Shown here: positions 7,720 to 14,217 of the stretch, piece by piece
Layout: each line of letters opens with the position of its first letter
How positions within the stretch are numbered: the stretch's first letter is position 1
Assembly: GCA_020201295.1 (NCBI GenBank)
Contig: JAIVHA010000002.1
Span: 1-16,787, forward strand
Direction: 5' to 3'
Length of the DNA: 16,787 nucleotides
From: Lysobacteraceae bacterium
Lineage (GTDB): Bacteria; Pseudomonadota; Gammaproteobacteria; DSM-19610
Notes under the pieces: model-generated
Database searches by the model: none
The model's input: the letters and a program-made list of their open reading frames with translations, nothing else
Told to the model about the DNA's origin: nothing
Position numbers and translations under genes: made by a program

Positions 7720-7742
7720 TGCGCTTTTCTCCCATACCCCAC

Positions 7743-7754
7743 GTAGGAGCGGCT
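7743..7754. repeat. Truncated REP-like arm
   Basis: GTAGGAGCGGCT matches the first 11-12 bases of the REP-like arms at 1299 and 15691, after which similarity stops. It may be a decayed copy in the LysR/GNAT intergenic region. Confidence 0.35.
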
Positions 7755-7774
7755 GTCAGGCCTCGTGGGTGATC

Positions 7775-7803
7775 TGATATTCTGTATCAACGTCCATTAT
7801 GGA
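7775..7803. promoter_or_regulatory. Candidate regulator-binding dyads between divergent genes
   Basis: TGATA-TTCTG-TATCA (7775-7789) is a 5-bp-arm dyad of the size and shape of LysR-type sites. TCCAT-T-ATGGA (7793-7803) is a second perfect short palindrome. Both lie 56-84 nt upstream of the LysR start and about 95-120 nt upstream of the GNAT-C39 start. They are short enough to occur by chance. Confidence 0.3.
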
Positions 7804-7895
7804 TCGAAAGGATTGGTCGTGAAAGCGCGTGCGGATCCACCTGGCGACCGTGCTACGCTCCCTCGTTTCCCGCCGGCAGGACCCAGGCAGCCATC

Positions 7896-9044
7896 ATGAT
7901 CAGACAGGCCACCCCCGAGGACATCAGGTCGCTGCTGCGGCTGGAGGAGGAATGCTTCAGTGTCGACCGGCTTTCCCAGCGTTCCTTCCGCTACCTGCTC
8001 ACCAAGGCCAACGCCGTCACCTTCGTGGATGAGCGGGATGGGGAGATTGCCGGCTATGCCATGCTGCTGTTCAATGCCGGCACCTCGCTGGCGCGCCTGT
8101 ACTCCATCGCGGTATCGCCGCGGTTTCGCGGGCGCGACATCGGCAAGGGCCTGGTGGCGGCGGCCGAGGAAACGGCCCGGGAGCGGGACAGCGTCTATAT
8201 CCGGCTCGAGGTGCGCAAGGACAACGCCGCTTCCATCGCCCTGTTCGAGCAGGCGGGCTACCGGCGCTTTGGGGAATACGACGACTATTATGAAGACCAC
8301 ATGGACGCCTTTCGCTATGAAAGGCGCCTGGTCAGCAACCTCAATGCGGACCTGGCGCTGGTGCCCTATTATCAGCAGACACTGGAATTCACCTGCGGCC
8401 CCGCCGCGCTGATGATGGCCATGAAGGCCCTGGAATCCGCCGTGGTGCTGGACCGCACCCTGGAGATCCGCATCTGGCGTGAATCCACTACGGTGTTCAT
8501 GACCTCGGGGCATGGCGGCACCAGCCCCTACGGCATGGCGCTGGCGGCCGTGCACCGGGGTTTCGAGGCGGAGGTATTCGTCAATGATGCCACCGAGCTG
8601 CTGGTGGACTCGGTGCGTAGCGCCGAAAAAAAGGAGGTCATGCGCCTTGTGGAGAAGGATTTCCTCGACGAGATGCGCGAGCGTGACATCCCGGTGCATT
8701 ACCGAAAGGTGGATGTGAACGATATCCGCGCTGCCTTCGATCAAGGAGGTGTGCCCATCGTGCTAATCAGCTCCTATCGCATTTACAAGGAAAAATTTCC
8801 GCACTGGGTGGTGGTGACCGGTTTTGATGACCGTTTCATCTACGTGCATGACCCCTATGTGGACGAAGAAAAACACAAGGTACAGGCGGATTGCATCAAC
8901 ATGCCCATCCTGCAGAAGGATTTCCAGCGTATCGCTCGCTATGGGAAGTATGGACAGCGTGCCGCCCTGATTATTCGTCACCCTGGCCAGACCCGTCCGG
9001 CGCGTCTGGGTGCCAGCAAGGTCAAAGGAAAACGAGGCAAATGA
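7896..9044 (+). CDS. GNAT acetyltransferase fused to C39-like cysteine peptidase
   Basis: This 382-aa protein has two enzyme domains. Residues 1-145 form a RimI-like GNAT domain with acetyl-CoA loop R80-D-I-G83-K-G85 and the typical D-N-A-A-S-I-A-L-F-E-Q-A-G-Y end. Residues about 152-365 form a papain-like C39-type domain. Q160/Q161 lie near the oxyanion hole, C167 in F-T-C-G-P-A-A-L is the nucleophile, H303 is in F-P-H-W-V-V-V-T-G-F-D, and D319 is in V-H-D-P-Y. The triad looks complete, so it may be an active peptidase or amidase/transpeptidase. There is no signal peptide or membrane segment and no ABC exporter domain, unlike bacteriocin C39 exporters. Its TGA overlaps the ATG of the ligase gene, indicating coupling. 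Together they suggest synthesis, acetylation and trimming of a small amide or peptide. The substrate is unknown. Confidence 0.87.
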   Translation: MIRQATPEDIRSLLRLEEECFSVDRLSQRSFRYLLTKANAVTFVDERDGEIAGYAMLLFNAGTSLARLYSIAVSPRFRGRDIGKGLVAAAEETARERDSVYIRLEVRKDNAASIALFEQAGYRRFGEYDDYYEDHMDAFRYERRLVSNLNADLALVPYYQQTLEFTCGPAALMMAMKALESAVVLDRTLEIRIWRESTTVFMTSGHGGTSPYGMALAAVHRGFEAEVFVNDATELLVDSVRSAEKKEVMRLVEKDFLDEMRERDIPVHYRKVDVNDIRAAFDQGGVPIVLISSYRIYKEKFPHWVVVTGFDDRFIYVHDPYVDEEKHKVQADCINMPILQKDFQRIARYGKYGQRAALIIRHPGQTRPARLGASKVKGKRGK

Positions 9045-10558
9045 CCCGACAAATCATCGTGGTGGAAAACCTGGAGGACTGGCCCGCGGGTGATCTTCCC
9101 TACACCGTGGTCCACGTGGACGACTACCTGACTTCAGAGGAATATCTCAGCCAGAAGAATATCCTGGTTATCAATCTCTGCCGCAGCTATCGCTACCTGA
9201 GCGTGGGGTACTACTGCGCACTGCTGGCGGAGGCGCGTAGACATCGGGTCATTCCCTCGGTGAAATGCATGCTCGATCTGAGCAGCAAGTCCATGTACAG
9301 CCTGGATGCCATCAATCTCGAGGAACAGGTGCGTCGAGGTTTTCGCAAGCATAGCCTGGGTGGTGGAGCCGACGAATTCGAGATGGATATCATGATGGGG
9401 CGCTGTCGTTATGAAAGCCTGCGTGACCTTGCCCGGCAGATCTTCGAGTTCTTTCCCTGCCCGCTGTTGCGGGTGCGGTTTCGCCTGCAAGGTGGCTGGC
9501 ATATCAATTCCATCAAGCCCCTGCCCATCCACCGCCTGGATGAGGATGCCCTGGTGCAGTTCCGCGAGGCGGTATCGACCTATATCAAGCGACGCAAGCG
9601 GCCCGCCAAGGCGCGCAAGCCGGCCCGTTACGACCTGGCGATCCTCCATGATCCCGCTGACCCGCTGCCACCCTCCGATAGCCGGGCACTGGCCAATTTC
9701 GCCAAGGCCGGCGCCGAATTGGGCATCGAAGTGGACCTGATTCAGCGCAAGGACTATGCCCGGCTGGCGGAATACGACGCCCTGTTTATCCGGGATACCA
9801 CGCGCATCAACCACTATACCTACCGTTTTGCCAAGAAGGCGGAAAGCGAGGGTATGATCGTCATCGACGATCCCCGTTCCATTCAGCTATGTACCAACAA
9901 GGTCTACCTGGCGGAATTACTCAAGGCCAACCGGGTCCCGGCGCCCAAGACCGTGATCGTGGGCAGGGGTGATCTGGCCGCGGCGGAAGAACGTATCGGG
10001 TATCCCATGGTGCTCAAGGTTCCGGATGGATCCTTTTCACGAGGGGTGTTCAAGGCGGAAAACCGCGTCCAGATGCACGAGATCAGCCAGTTGCTGTTCC
10101 AGTCCTCCGAGTTGGTGCTGGCCCAGGAGTATCTCTACACGGAATTCGACTGGCGTGTGGGTTTGCTCAATCGCAAGCCGCTCTATGCCTGCCAGTACTT
10201 CATGTCCAAGAAACATTGGCAGATCGTTCACCACGATGCCGCGGGCGGTTTTTCCCAGGGTGGTTTCAAGTGCCTGCCGCTGGAAGATGTGGATCCCGCC
10301 GTCCTGAACCTGGCGGAGCGGGCCGCCAACCTGATCGGTGACGGGTTGTACGGCGTGGATATCAAGCAGGGTGGGCAGGATCTCTACGTCATCGAGATCA
10401 ATGACAATCCCAGCCTGGATTCCGAGGTGGAAGACTGCGCGCTGAAGCAGGACCTGTACCGCGCCATCATGAAGGAATTTCTGCGTCGCCTGAACGCCAA
10501 GCAGCAGGCCTTCGAGGATCAGCCGGAGAAAAGAAAACGCCGGGAAGTCGCTGATTGA
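9041..10558 (+). CDS. RimK-type ATP-grasp ligase with RLAN N-terminal domain
   Basis: This 505-aa protein has residues 1 to about 190 matching the RimK-like ATP-grasp N-terminal (RLAN) type, with a conserved-looking cysteine C47 in I-N-L-C-R-S-Y-R-Y. Residues about 205-485 form a RimK-like ATP-grasp. Visible parts are nucleotide-binding K326 in V-L-K-V-P-D, the flexible loop G330-S-F-S-R-G335, E-F-D-W-R, and metal ligands D440 (Y-G-V-D-I-K) and E452-I-N454 in V-I-E-I-N-D-N-P-S-L. This fold joins a carboxylate to an amine through an acyl phosphate. ATG 9041 is chosen because it sits in the ATGA overlap with the preceding stop and has CGAGG just upstream; the longer open frame starting at 8891 would run deep inside the preceding gene. 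It is longer than true RimK (about 300 aa), so S6 glutamylation is unlikely. Confidence 0.9.
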   Translation: MTRQIIVVENLEDWPAGDLPYTVVHVDDYLTSEEYLSQKNILVINLCRSYRYLSVGYYCALLAEARRHRVIPSVKCMLDLSSKSMYSLDAINLEEQVRRGFRKHSLGGGADEFEMDIMMGRCRYESLRDLARQIFEFFPCPLLRVRFRLQGGWHINSIKPLPIHRLDEDALVQFREAVSTYIKRRKRPAKARKPARYDLAILHDPADPLPPSDSRALANFAKAGAELGIEVDLIQRKDYARLAEYDALFIRDTTRINHYTYRFAKKAESEGMIVIDDPRSIQLCTNKVYLAELLKANRVPAPKTVIVGRGDLAAAEERIGYPMVLKVPDGSFSRGVFKAENRVQMHEISQLLFQSSELVLAQEYLYTEFDWRVGLLNRKPLYACQYFMSKKHWQIVHHDAAGGFSQGGFKCLPLEDVDPAVLNLAERAANLIGDGLYGVDIKQGGQDLYVIEINDNPSLDSEVEDCALKQDLYRAIMKEFLRRLNAKQQAFEDQPEKRKRREVAD

Positions 10559-10607
10559 TCCGTCATGCCCGACCAGTACTCCTTCAACCTGAAATTGATC
10601 TATTGTC

Positions 10608-10693
10608 ATGGCCGCGGAAGCACACGGAAAAACACGGAACGAAAATCCATGGATACGGTTTTTCCGTGTCATTCCGTGTGCTTCCGTGGCCAT
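10608..10693. repeat. CACGGAA-family palindrome between convergent genes
   Basis: The arms at about 10608-10639 and 10660-10693 share ATGGCC[G/A]CGGAAGCACACGGAA followed by ACACGGAA as reverse complements, with three mismatches over about 32 positions and a spacer of about 22 nt. The right arm contains TTTTTCCGTG. Lying between the ends of the ligase (+) and the GGDEF-EAL gene (-), it could terminate both. It is related in style to the outer arms at 3398/3613. The rest of the 199-bp gap shows nothing else. Confidence 0.75.
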
Positions 10694-10757
10694 CAAGGCC
10701 GTCAGACGTTCGCATGTGGTATGAGCGGGTATCCGGCATCATCAAATTGATAGAGTA

Positions 10758-12149
10758 CTAGTTGGGCAGCCATTGCTCCAGTTCATTGAAGGGCATGGGG
10801 CGGGCGATGAGGTTGCCCTGCGCAAGTTGACAGGACTGTTCGCGCAGGAATTTCAGCTGGCCCATGTTTTCCACGCCACAGGCGCTGGCGCGAATGCCCA
10901 TGTAATTCGTGAAGGCGAGTATGCTGCCGGTGATGGCCATGCTGGTGCGGTCGAAGGGCAGCCGACGGATCAGTTTGCGGTCGATCTTCAGGCCTCCCAG
11001 CGGCAGGTGCATCAGCTCCGACAGGGCGTGATTGTTTCCGCTGAAACGATCGACGCAAAGCGGTATGGAAAGCTCCTTCAGACGTAACAGGGTCTCCCGC
11101 ATGGCATCCAGGTTGCGCATCAATACCGTTTCCTTGCATTCGAACTCGATCATATCCGGATCCAGGCCCTTGTCGTTCAGCATCCATTCCAGTTTTTCTA
11201 TAAACCCGGCCTCGAGAATCTGGTGCTCGGACAGGTTGATGCACAAGCGAATATCCTTGTGACCCGCCTTGCGGAGTTTTCTGGCCTGGCGCAAGGCCGT
11301 GTCCAGCAACCATTCCCCCACGGGGACGATGATCCCGGTTTCCTCCAGCAACCACAGGAAGCGTTCCGTTGGTTGCAGCCCGCGCTGTTGATGTCTCCAA
11401 CGCAGCAGCAGCTCCACATTGCGCACGGTTCCTGACTGGGTGTCGACCATGGGTTGATAGTGGATTTCGAATTCCCGGTTGCGCAAACCGTGATACAGCG
11501 CGGTGCAGAGTTCCCGTCGCTCGCGGGCATAGTGGTCTCGCCGCGCGCTGGCGAAACGCACCCGGTTACCGCCGTCAACAGTGGTGTCGAAGAGGGCGGA
11601 TTCCGCCGCTGCCCACAGTGATTCGGCAAGATACCCGTCCTCGGGAAAGACGCTGATTCCCGCGCGGACTTCGATCTGTATGTGTCCTGTCTTGCGTGGA
11701 AACTCCGGCTGCAGGCCATGCATGATCTTTTCCACGGCGAGGCTGATCGAGTCCGGGTTCAGGATGCCGTCCAGCAATATGGCGAAATGTTCCGCACCGT
11801 ATTGCAGCAATGAATCACTCTTGCGCAGGTTGGCGCGAATGCGTTGCAGGGCCAGTGTTGCGCATCCCGGGAAGGGTGGGTTGGCACGTACTTGCAGCAG
11901 TACCAGCACGAAGGAATGTTGCATGCGATCCGCACGAAACAGGGCTTGCTGGAGGCGCGCGCCGAAGCCAGCCTGGTCACATGACTGGATATCCCCGCCA
12001 ATGGCAAGGTCCGGCACCGCATCTGGATCATCGCCGCGGGGCGCCAGTATTCTCTGCAGGATCTCCCCGATGTCCCTATCCTGATCCTTGATGCTGTTCT
12101 CCTGGGTGGGTTCAGGTTTCATCTCATGCCAGCGCCAATCAGTTGCCAT
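10758..12149 (-). CDS. GGDEF-EAL protein with both active sites degenerate, last gene of the luxI operon
   Basis: This 463-aa protein is cytoplasmic with no membrane segment. The GGDEF half (about 60-205) has G118-A-E-H-F122 in place of GGDEF, so cyclase activity is unlikely. The EAL half (about 215-455) keeps E246 (as ELL), N305, E337, E340, D367, K388, D390, E427 and Q444. It has R368 where the DDFG motif needs its second Asp, and C424 where AEGVE carries its first Glu, the presumed general base. Phosphodiesterase activity is therefore doubtful; c-di-GMP binding or a protein-protein role is more likely. ATG 12149 overlaps the preceding stop by 11 nt. ATG 12122 (residue 10) is an alternative, and neither has a good Shine-Dalgarno. 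Operon position behind luxI implies quorum-dependent expression. Confidence 0.85.
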   Translation of the reverse strand: MATDWRWHEMKPEPTQENSIKDQDRDIGEILQRILAPRGDDPDAVPDLAIGGDIQSCDQAGFGARLQQALFRADRMQHSFVLVLLQVRANPPFPGCATLALQRIRANLRKSDSLLQYGAEHFAILLDGILNPDSISLAVEKIMHGLQPEFPRKTGHIQIEVRAGISVFPEDGYLAESLWAAAESALFDTTVDGGNRVRFASARRDHYARERRELCTALYHGLRNREFEIHYQPMVDTQSGTVRNVELLLRWRHQQRGLQPTERFLWLLEETGIIVPVGEWLLDTALRQARKLRKAGHKDIRLCINLSEHQILEAGFIEKLEWMLNDKGLDPDMIEFECKETVLMRNLDAMRETLLRLKELSIPLCVDRFSGNNHALSELMHLPLGGLKIDRKLIRRLPFDRTSMAITGSILAFTNYMGIRASACGVENMGQLKFLREQSCQLAQGNLIARPMPFNELEQWLPN

Positions 12150-12540
12150 GTCGTCGCAGGGGCGCCTGGTATTCGAAACAGATGGCGGCCTCCCCCTGCA
12201 GGGGATCCCCCCTGCTTCCGGAGCGTGACGGTGCCTGTTGCTGACGCAGGCCGCAATGCAGCCGTACCTGGCCCCGTTGGTCCCGCTCCAGGCGGCAGGT
12301 GGCGCAAGCGGGGCCAGGCTGGGTATAAAAATCCATTGCCAAAAGGGACTGGAGCAGTGGTATGCCTTTCCCTGGCATTACCTTCTCTTCAATGAGGATC
12401 CAGTCGGGCGGGTCGATCGGGCTGAACGATCGGGTGACCCGGATATCCTTCCTGCAATGGAAAACCGTGCGCGCCTCTTTGCTTTCCGGCTCGAGCAGGG
12501 CGCGCGCCTGCTCGAGGTTGCCAAGGACCAGGACCTTCAT
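12139..12540 (-). CDS. Uncharacterised 133-aa CxxC protein coupled to luxI
   Basis: I do not recognise a family. The start is well supported: its ATG (12540-12538) overlaps the luxI TGA as ATGA, and its stop overlaps the possible start of the GGDEF-EAL gene. The first half (M-K-V-L-V-L-G-N-L-E-Q-A … D-W-I-L-I-E-E-K-V-M-P-G-K-G) alternates strand and helix, recalling a receiver-like or small alpha/beta fold, but acidic-pocket and lysine residues are not convincing. The second half has C79-x-x-C82 and C96, a possible metal-binding cluster, then a basic, low-complexity tail. It has no signal peptide or transmembrane helix. It may belong to a signalling module with its neighbours. Function unknown. 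Confidence 0.6.
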   Translation of the reverse strand: MKVLVLGNLEQARALLEPESKEARTVFHCRKDIRVTRSFSPIDPPDWILIEEKVMPGKGIPLLQSLLAMDFYTQPGPACATCRLERDQRGQVRLHCGLRQQQAPSRSGSRGDPLQGEAAICFEYQAPLRRHGN

Positions 12541-13157
12541 GCTGCATGCCGTGTGCCGGCGACTTCCTGTGCAGGGTAGAGTGCCTGGTGCAGGGGCTCG
12601 TCGATGGCGATCCAGCAGGCCACGGTAAGTACCTTTCCGATGCGCTGGGCCTTGCCGTCACCAAGTCGTAGCAGGGGGATGCCGCCGGCCTTCATGAGCC
12701 GCTCCAGGGCGACGCTGGTTACGGTGACGTAGTGGCTGATGTGATGCTCGATGGCGAATTCGTAGGCACGCCGCATCATATCCATGGCCACCTGGTTGAT
12801 GCGGGCCTGGCTGCATCCGCTGTCACCCGGTTCCACGGCGAAACGGCTCAACTCCCAGACGCTGGGTGCGCAGGGTGCCGGCGTCTTACCGAGGAGTTGG
12901 GGAAAGGTGTCCCGCAGCATGTAGGGACCGGTGGTGGGCAGGATGCGCCAGCAGCCTTCGACGCGCTGTTGGCCGTCGCGGGCCAGCAGGTAGACCGGGT
13001 CGAGCCGGTCGAAATGATCGTATTCCAGCCCGCGATCGCTGGTGACATCCCAACCCAGCCGATCATGGAAGATGTGGTGTCGGAACGCGAACATGTGTTC
13101 CAGGGTTGCGGGATCGAAACCGGGTTGATCGCCACCTGCCATCAGTATCTGACTCAT
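12537..13157 (-). CDS. luxI: Acyl-homoserine-lactone synthase (LuxI family)
   Basis: This 206-aa enzyme makes an N-acyl-homoserine lactone from S-adenosylmethionine and an acyl carrier. The invariant family residues are present: R26, F30, W36 (F-R-H-H-I-F…L-G-W), D47 and D50 (E-Y-D-H-F-D), R71 (C-W-R-I-L-P-T-T-G-P-Y-M-L), and E102 and R105 (W-E-L-S-R-F-A-V). ATG 13157 is chosen over the upstream in-frame ATG at 13193 because GGAGGG lies 7 nt before it; the extra 12 codons would also cover the promoter predicted from the lux box. It lies downstream of luxR on the same strand with a perfect lux box in between. Its stop overlaps the next ATG. Acyl chain specificity cannot be read from the sequence. 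Confidence 0.95.
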   Translation of the reverse strand: MSQILMAGGDQPGFDPATLEHMFAFRHHIFHDRLGWDVTSDRGLEYDHFDRLDPVYLLARDGQQRVEGCWRILPTTGPYMLRDTFPQLLGKTPAPCAPSVWELSRFAVEPGDSGCSQARINQVAMDMMRRAYEFAIEHHISHYVTVTSVALERLMKAGGIPLLRLGDGKAQRIGKVLTVACWIAIDEPLHQALYPAQEVAGTRHAA

Positions 13158-13186
13158 CGCTGTACCCTCCAGTAGGACCGGGGGCC

Positions 13187-13192
13187 AGTACA
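13187..13192 (-). promoter_or_regulatory. luxI: Candidate -10 of the luxI promoter
   Basis: TGTACT on the minus strand (4 of 6 to TATAAT) lies where a -10 is expected if the lux box is centred near -42.5, as at V. fischeri luxI. The predicted start is about 13180-13182, giving a leader of roughly 25 nt that includes the GGAGGG at 13170-13165. Confidence 0.5.
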
Positions 13193-13214
13193 CGACGAAG
13201 GGGTGGGTCAGGGT

Positions 13215-13234
13215 AACTGTAGGATCCTACAGTT
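13215..13234. promoter_or_regulatory. Lux box (LuxR-AHL operator), perfect 20-bp palindrome
   Basis: AACTGTAGGATCCTACAGTT is a perfect 20-bp inverted repeat. It differs at only a few positions from the Vibrio fischeri lux box ACCTGTAGGATCGTACAGGT. It lies 57 nt upstream of the luxI ATG, between luxR and luxI, the standard place for autoinduction. Confidence 0.93.
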
Positions 13235-13316
13235 GGCGGGCAAGGGAGAATGGTTTTGCTGCGGGGCGGCCCGAAGGGCGAGCGAAGCGGGTAATCCTGG
13301 TGTTTCAAAACCATGG

Positions 13317-13336
13317 ATGCCCGCCTACGCGGGCAT
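13317..13336. repeat. GCCCGC-CTAC-GCGGGC short palindromic repeat
   Basis: ATGCCCGC-CTAC-GCGGGCAT is a perfect 8-bp stem with a 4-nt loop, flanked by GG and GACG. It belongs to the widespread 'GGATGCCCGCCTACGCGGGC' style of intergenic hairpins. It starts 21 nt beyond the luxR stop and could separate luxR transcription from luxI; the following bases (minus strand) include only a short T run. Confidence 0.7.
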
Positions 13337-13357
13337 GACGAATAAAAGGGAGCTTCT

Positions 13358-14104
13358 TTAGTTGAATTGGGGCCGGATGATGCCCATCGCCACGGCGCGG
13401 GCCACGGCCTGCTGGCGGTTGACCACGCCGAGCTTTTCGACGGTGTTCTGCAGGTGGAAGGTCACGGTGCGTTCCGAGATGTTGAGGATCCGCGAGGTTT
13501 CCCAGGTGGTCTTGCCCTCCGTGACCCAGAGCAGGCATTCCTGTTCCCGCGGGGTCAGGTCCGCGCGGGAAACCGGCAGCATCTGGTCGGCGAACACGCG
13601 CCGTACCGTTTCATGGAGGTAGGCGGTAAACAGCTGGCCATAGGGCATGGCCTCGACGATGCGTGGTTGGGCCTTGCCGTGCTGTTCGGGGCTGGCCAGG
13701 CTCAGCATGGCTGAATCGCCCTGCGCCGTATGGATCGGGAAACTTACGCCGCTGCTGAGGCCGAAATCCCGGGCATCGTCCATGAACCGGTTCAGTAGCG
13801 GGTTGCCATGGGCATCCGCTTCCAGGTTTACCCAGTTCAGGGGCAGAATATTGTGGGCGCACCAGGCCACCGTCGGGTCCACGCCCATGTAGTGCTGGTT
13901 GTTGTAATGCTCACGCCATTCCCGGGCATAGCCGCTGATGATGATCAGCGAGGGTTTCACGAAGGAGGTGGGTACGCTGGCGGCGTAGATGAACTGCTCG
14001 AAGCCGCATTCCCGGGTGAGATCGGCGCACACCCCGTGGATGGCTTCCACATCCCCCGCCTGTCCGATAGCCTCGATGATCTCCTGGCAGCGCGTTGGTG
14101 TCAC
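13358..14104 (-). CDS. luxR: LuxR-family AHL-responsive transcriptional regulator
   Basis: This 248-aa protein has an N-terminal autoinducer-binding domain (about 15-165) with the W-x3-Y…D-P-x-V pattern that contacts the lactone: E-W63-R-E-H-Y67 and G-V-D76-P-T-V, then P-L-N-W. The C-terminal LuxR HTH (about 180-240) reads L-T-P-R-E-Q-E-C-L-L-W and T-E-G-K-T-T-W-E-T-S, followed by R-T-V-T-F-H-L-Q-N. GTG 14104 is preferred over ATG 14110: GGGAGG ends 6 nt before the GTG but directly abuts the ATG. The product should bind the lux box at 13215 and activate luxI and the two genes behind it. A low-GC inverted repeat lies upstream. Confidence 0.94.
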   Translation of the reverse strand: MTPTRCQEIIEAIGQAGDVEAIHGVCADLTRECGFEQFIYAASVPTSFVKPSLIIISGYAREWREHYNNQHYMGVDPTVAWCAHNILPLNWVNLEADAHGNPLLNRFMDDARDFGLSSGVSFPIHTAQGDSAMLSLASPEQHGKAQPRIVEAMPYGQLFTAYLHETVRRVFADQMLPVSRADLTPREQECLLWVTEGKTTWETSRILNISERTVTFHLQNTVEKLGVVNRQQAVARAVAMGIIRPQFN

Positions 14105-14127
14105 GGCCATCCTCCCGTGTGATGCGG

Positions 14128-14160
14128 ATACTTATTATGTACGGCTGGAGGGATAAGTAT
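14128..14160. promoter_or_regulatory. Low-GC inverted repeat upstream of luxR, with -35-like box
   Basis: ATACTTAT (14128-14135) and ATAAGTAT (14153-14160) are perfect 8-bp arms 17 nt apart, 24-56 nt upstream of the luxR start in otherwise GC-rich DNA. On the minus strand a TTGACT just outside the far arm and TACATAAT inside the loop could be promoter elements, but the spacing (about 19-21 nt) is longer than ideal. It is not lux-box-like. It may be the luxR promoter with an operator. Confidence 0.4.
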
Positions 14161-14217
14161 AGTCAATACGTCAGACCATGCCGCCTGGCCGCGGCACGGA
14201 AAAAAGCCATCCGGATT

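Noticed and set aside
6644..7735. 363-codon open frame overlapping the LysR gene on the same strand
   Set aside because: It is a Pro/Gly/Arg-rich frame of no family character; the LysR frame has clear HTH and effector domains.
6552..7895. Encapsulin shell gene next to the ferritin-like gene
   Set aside because: The following genes are a 75-aa protein and a LysR regulator; nothing of shell-protein size or motif is present.
7797..8744. 315-codon open frame opposite the GNAT-C39 gene
   Set aside because: It is antisense to two well-conserved enzyme domains and lacks motifs of its own.
8891..9040. Upstream extension of the RimK-like frame
   Set aside because: It lies wholly inside the GNAT-C39 gene; the ATGA overlap at 9041 explains the start.
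12139..12540. Receiver-domain assignment for the luxI-coupled protein
   Set aside because: The N-terminal rhythm is suggestive, but no acidic pair, phosphoacceptor Asp or conserved Lys can be placed.
12732..13175. 147-codon plus-strand frame across luxI
   Set aside because: It is a shadow of luxI and no domain is recognisable.
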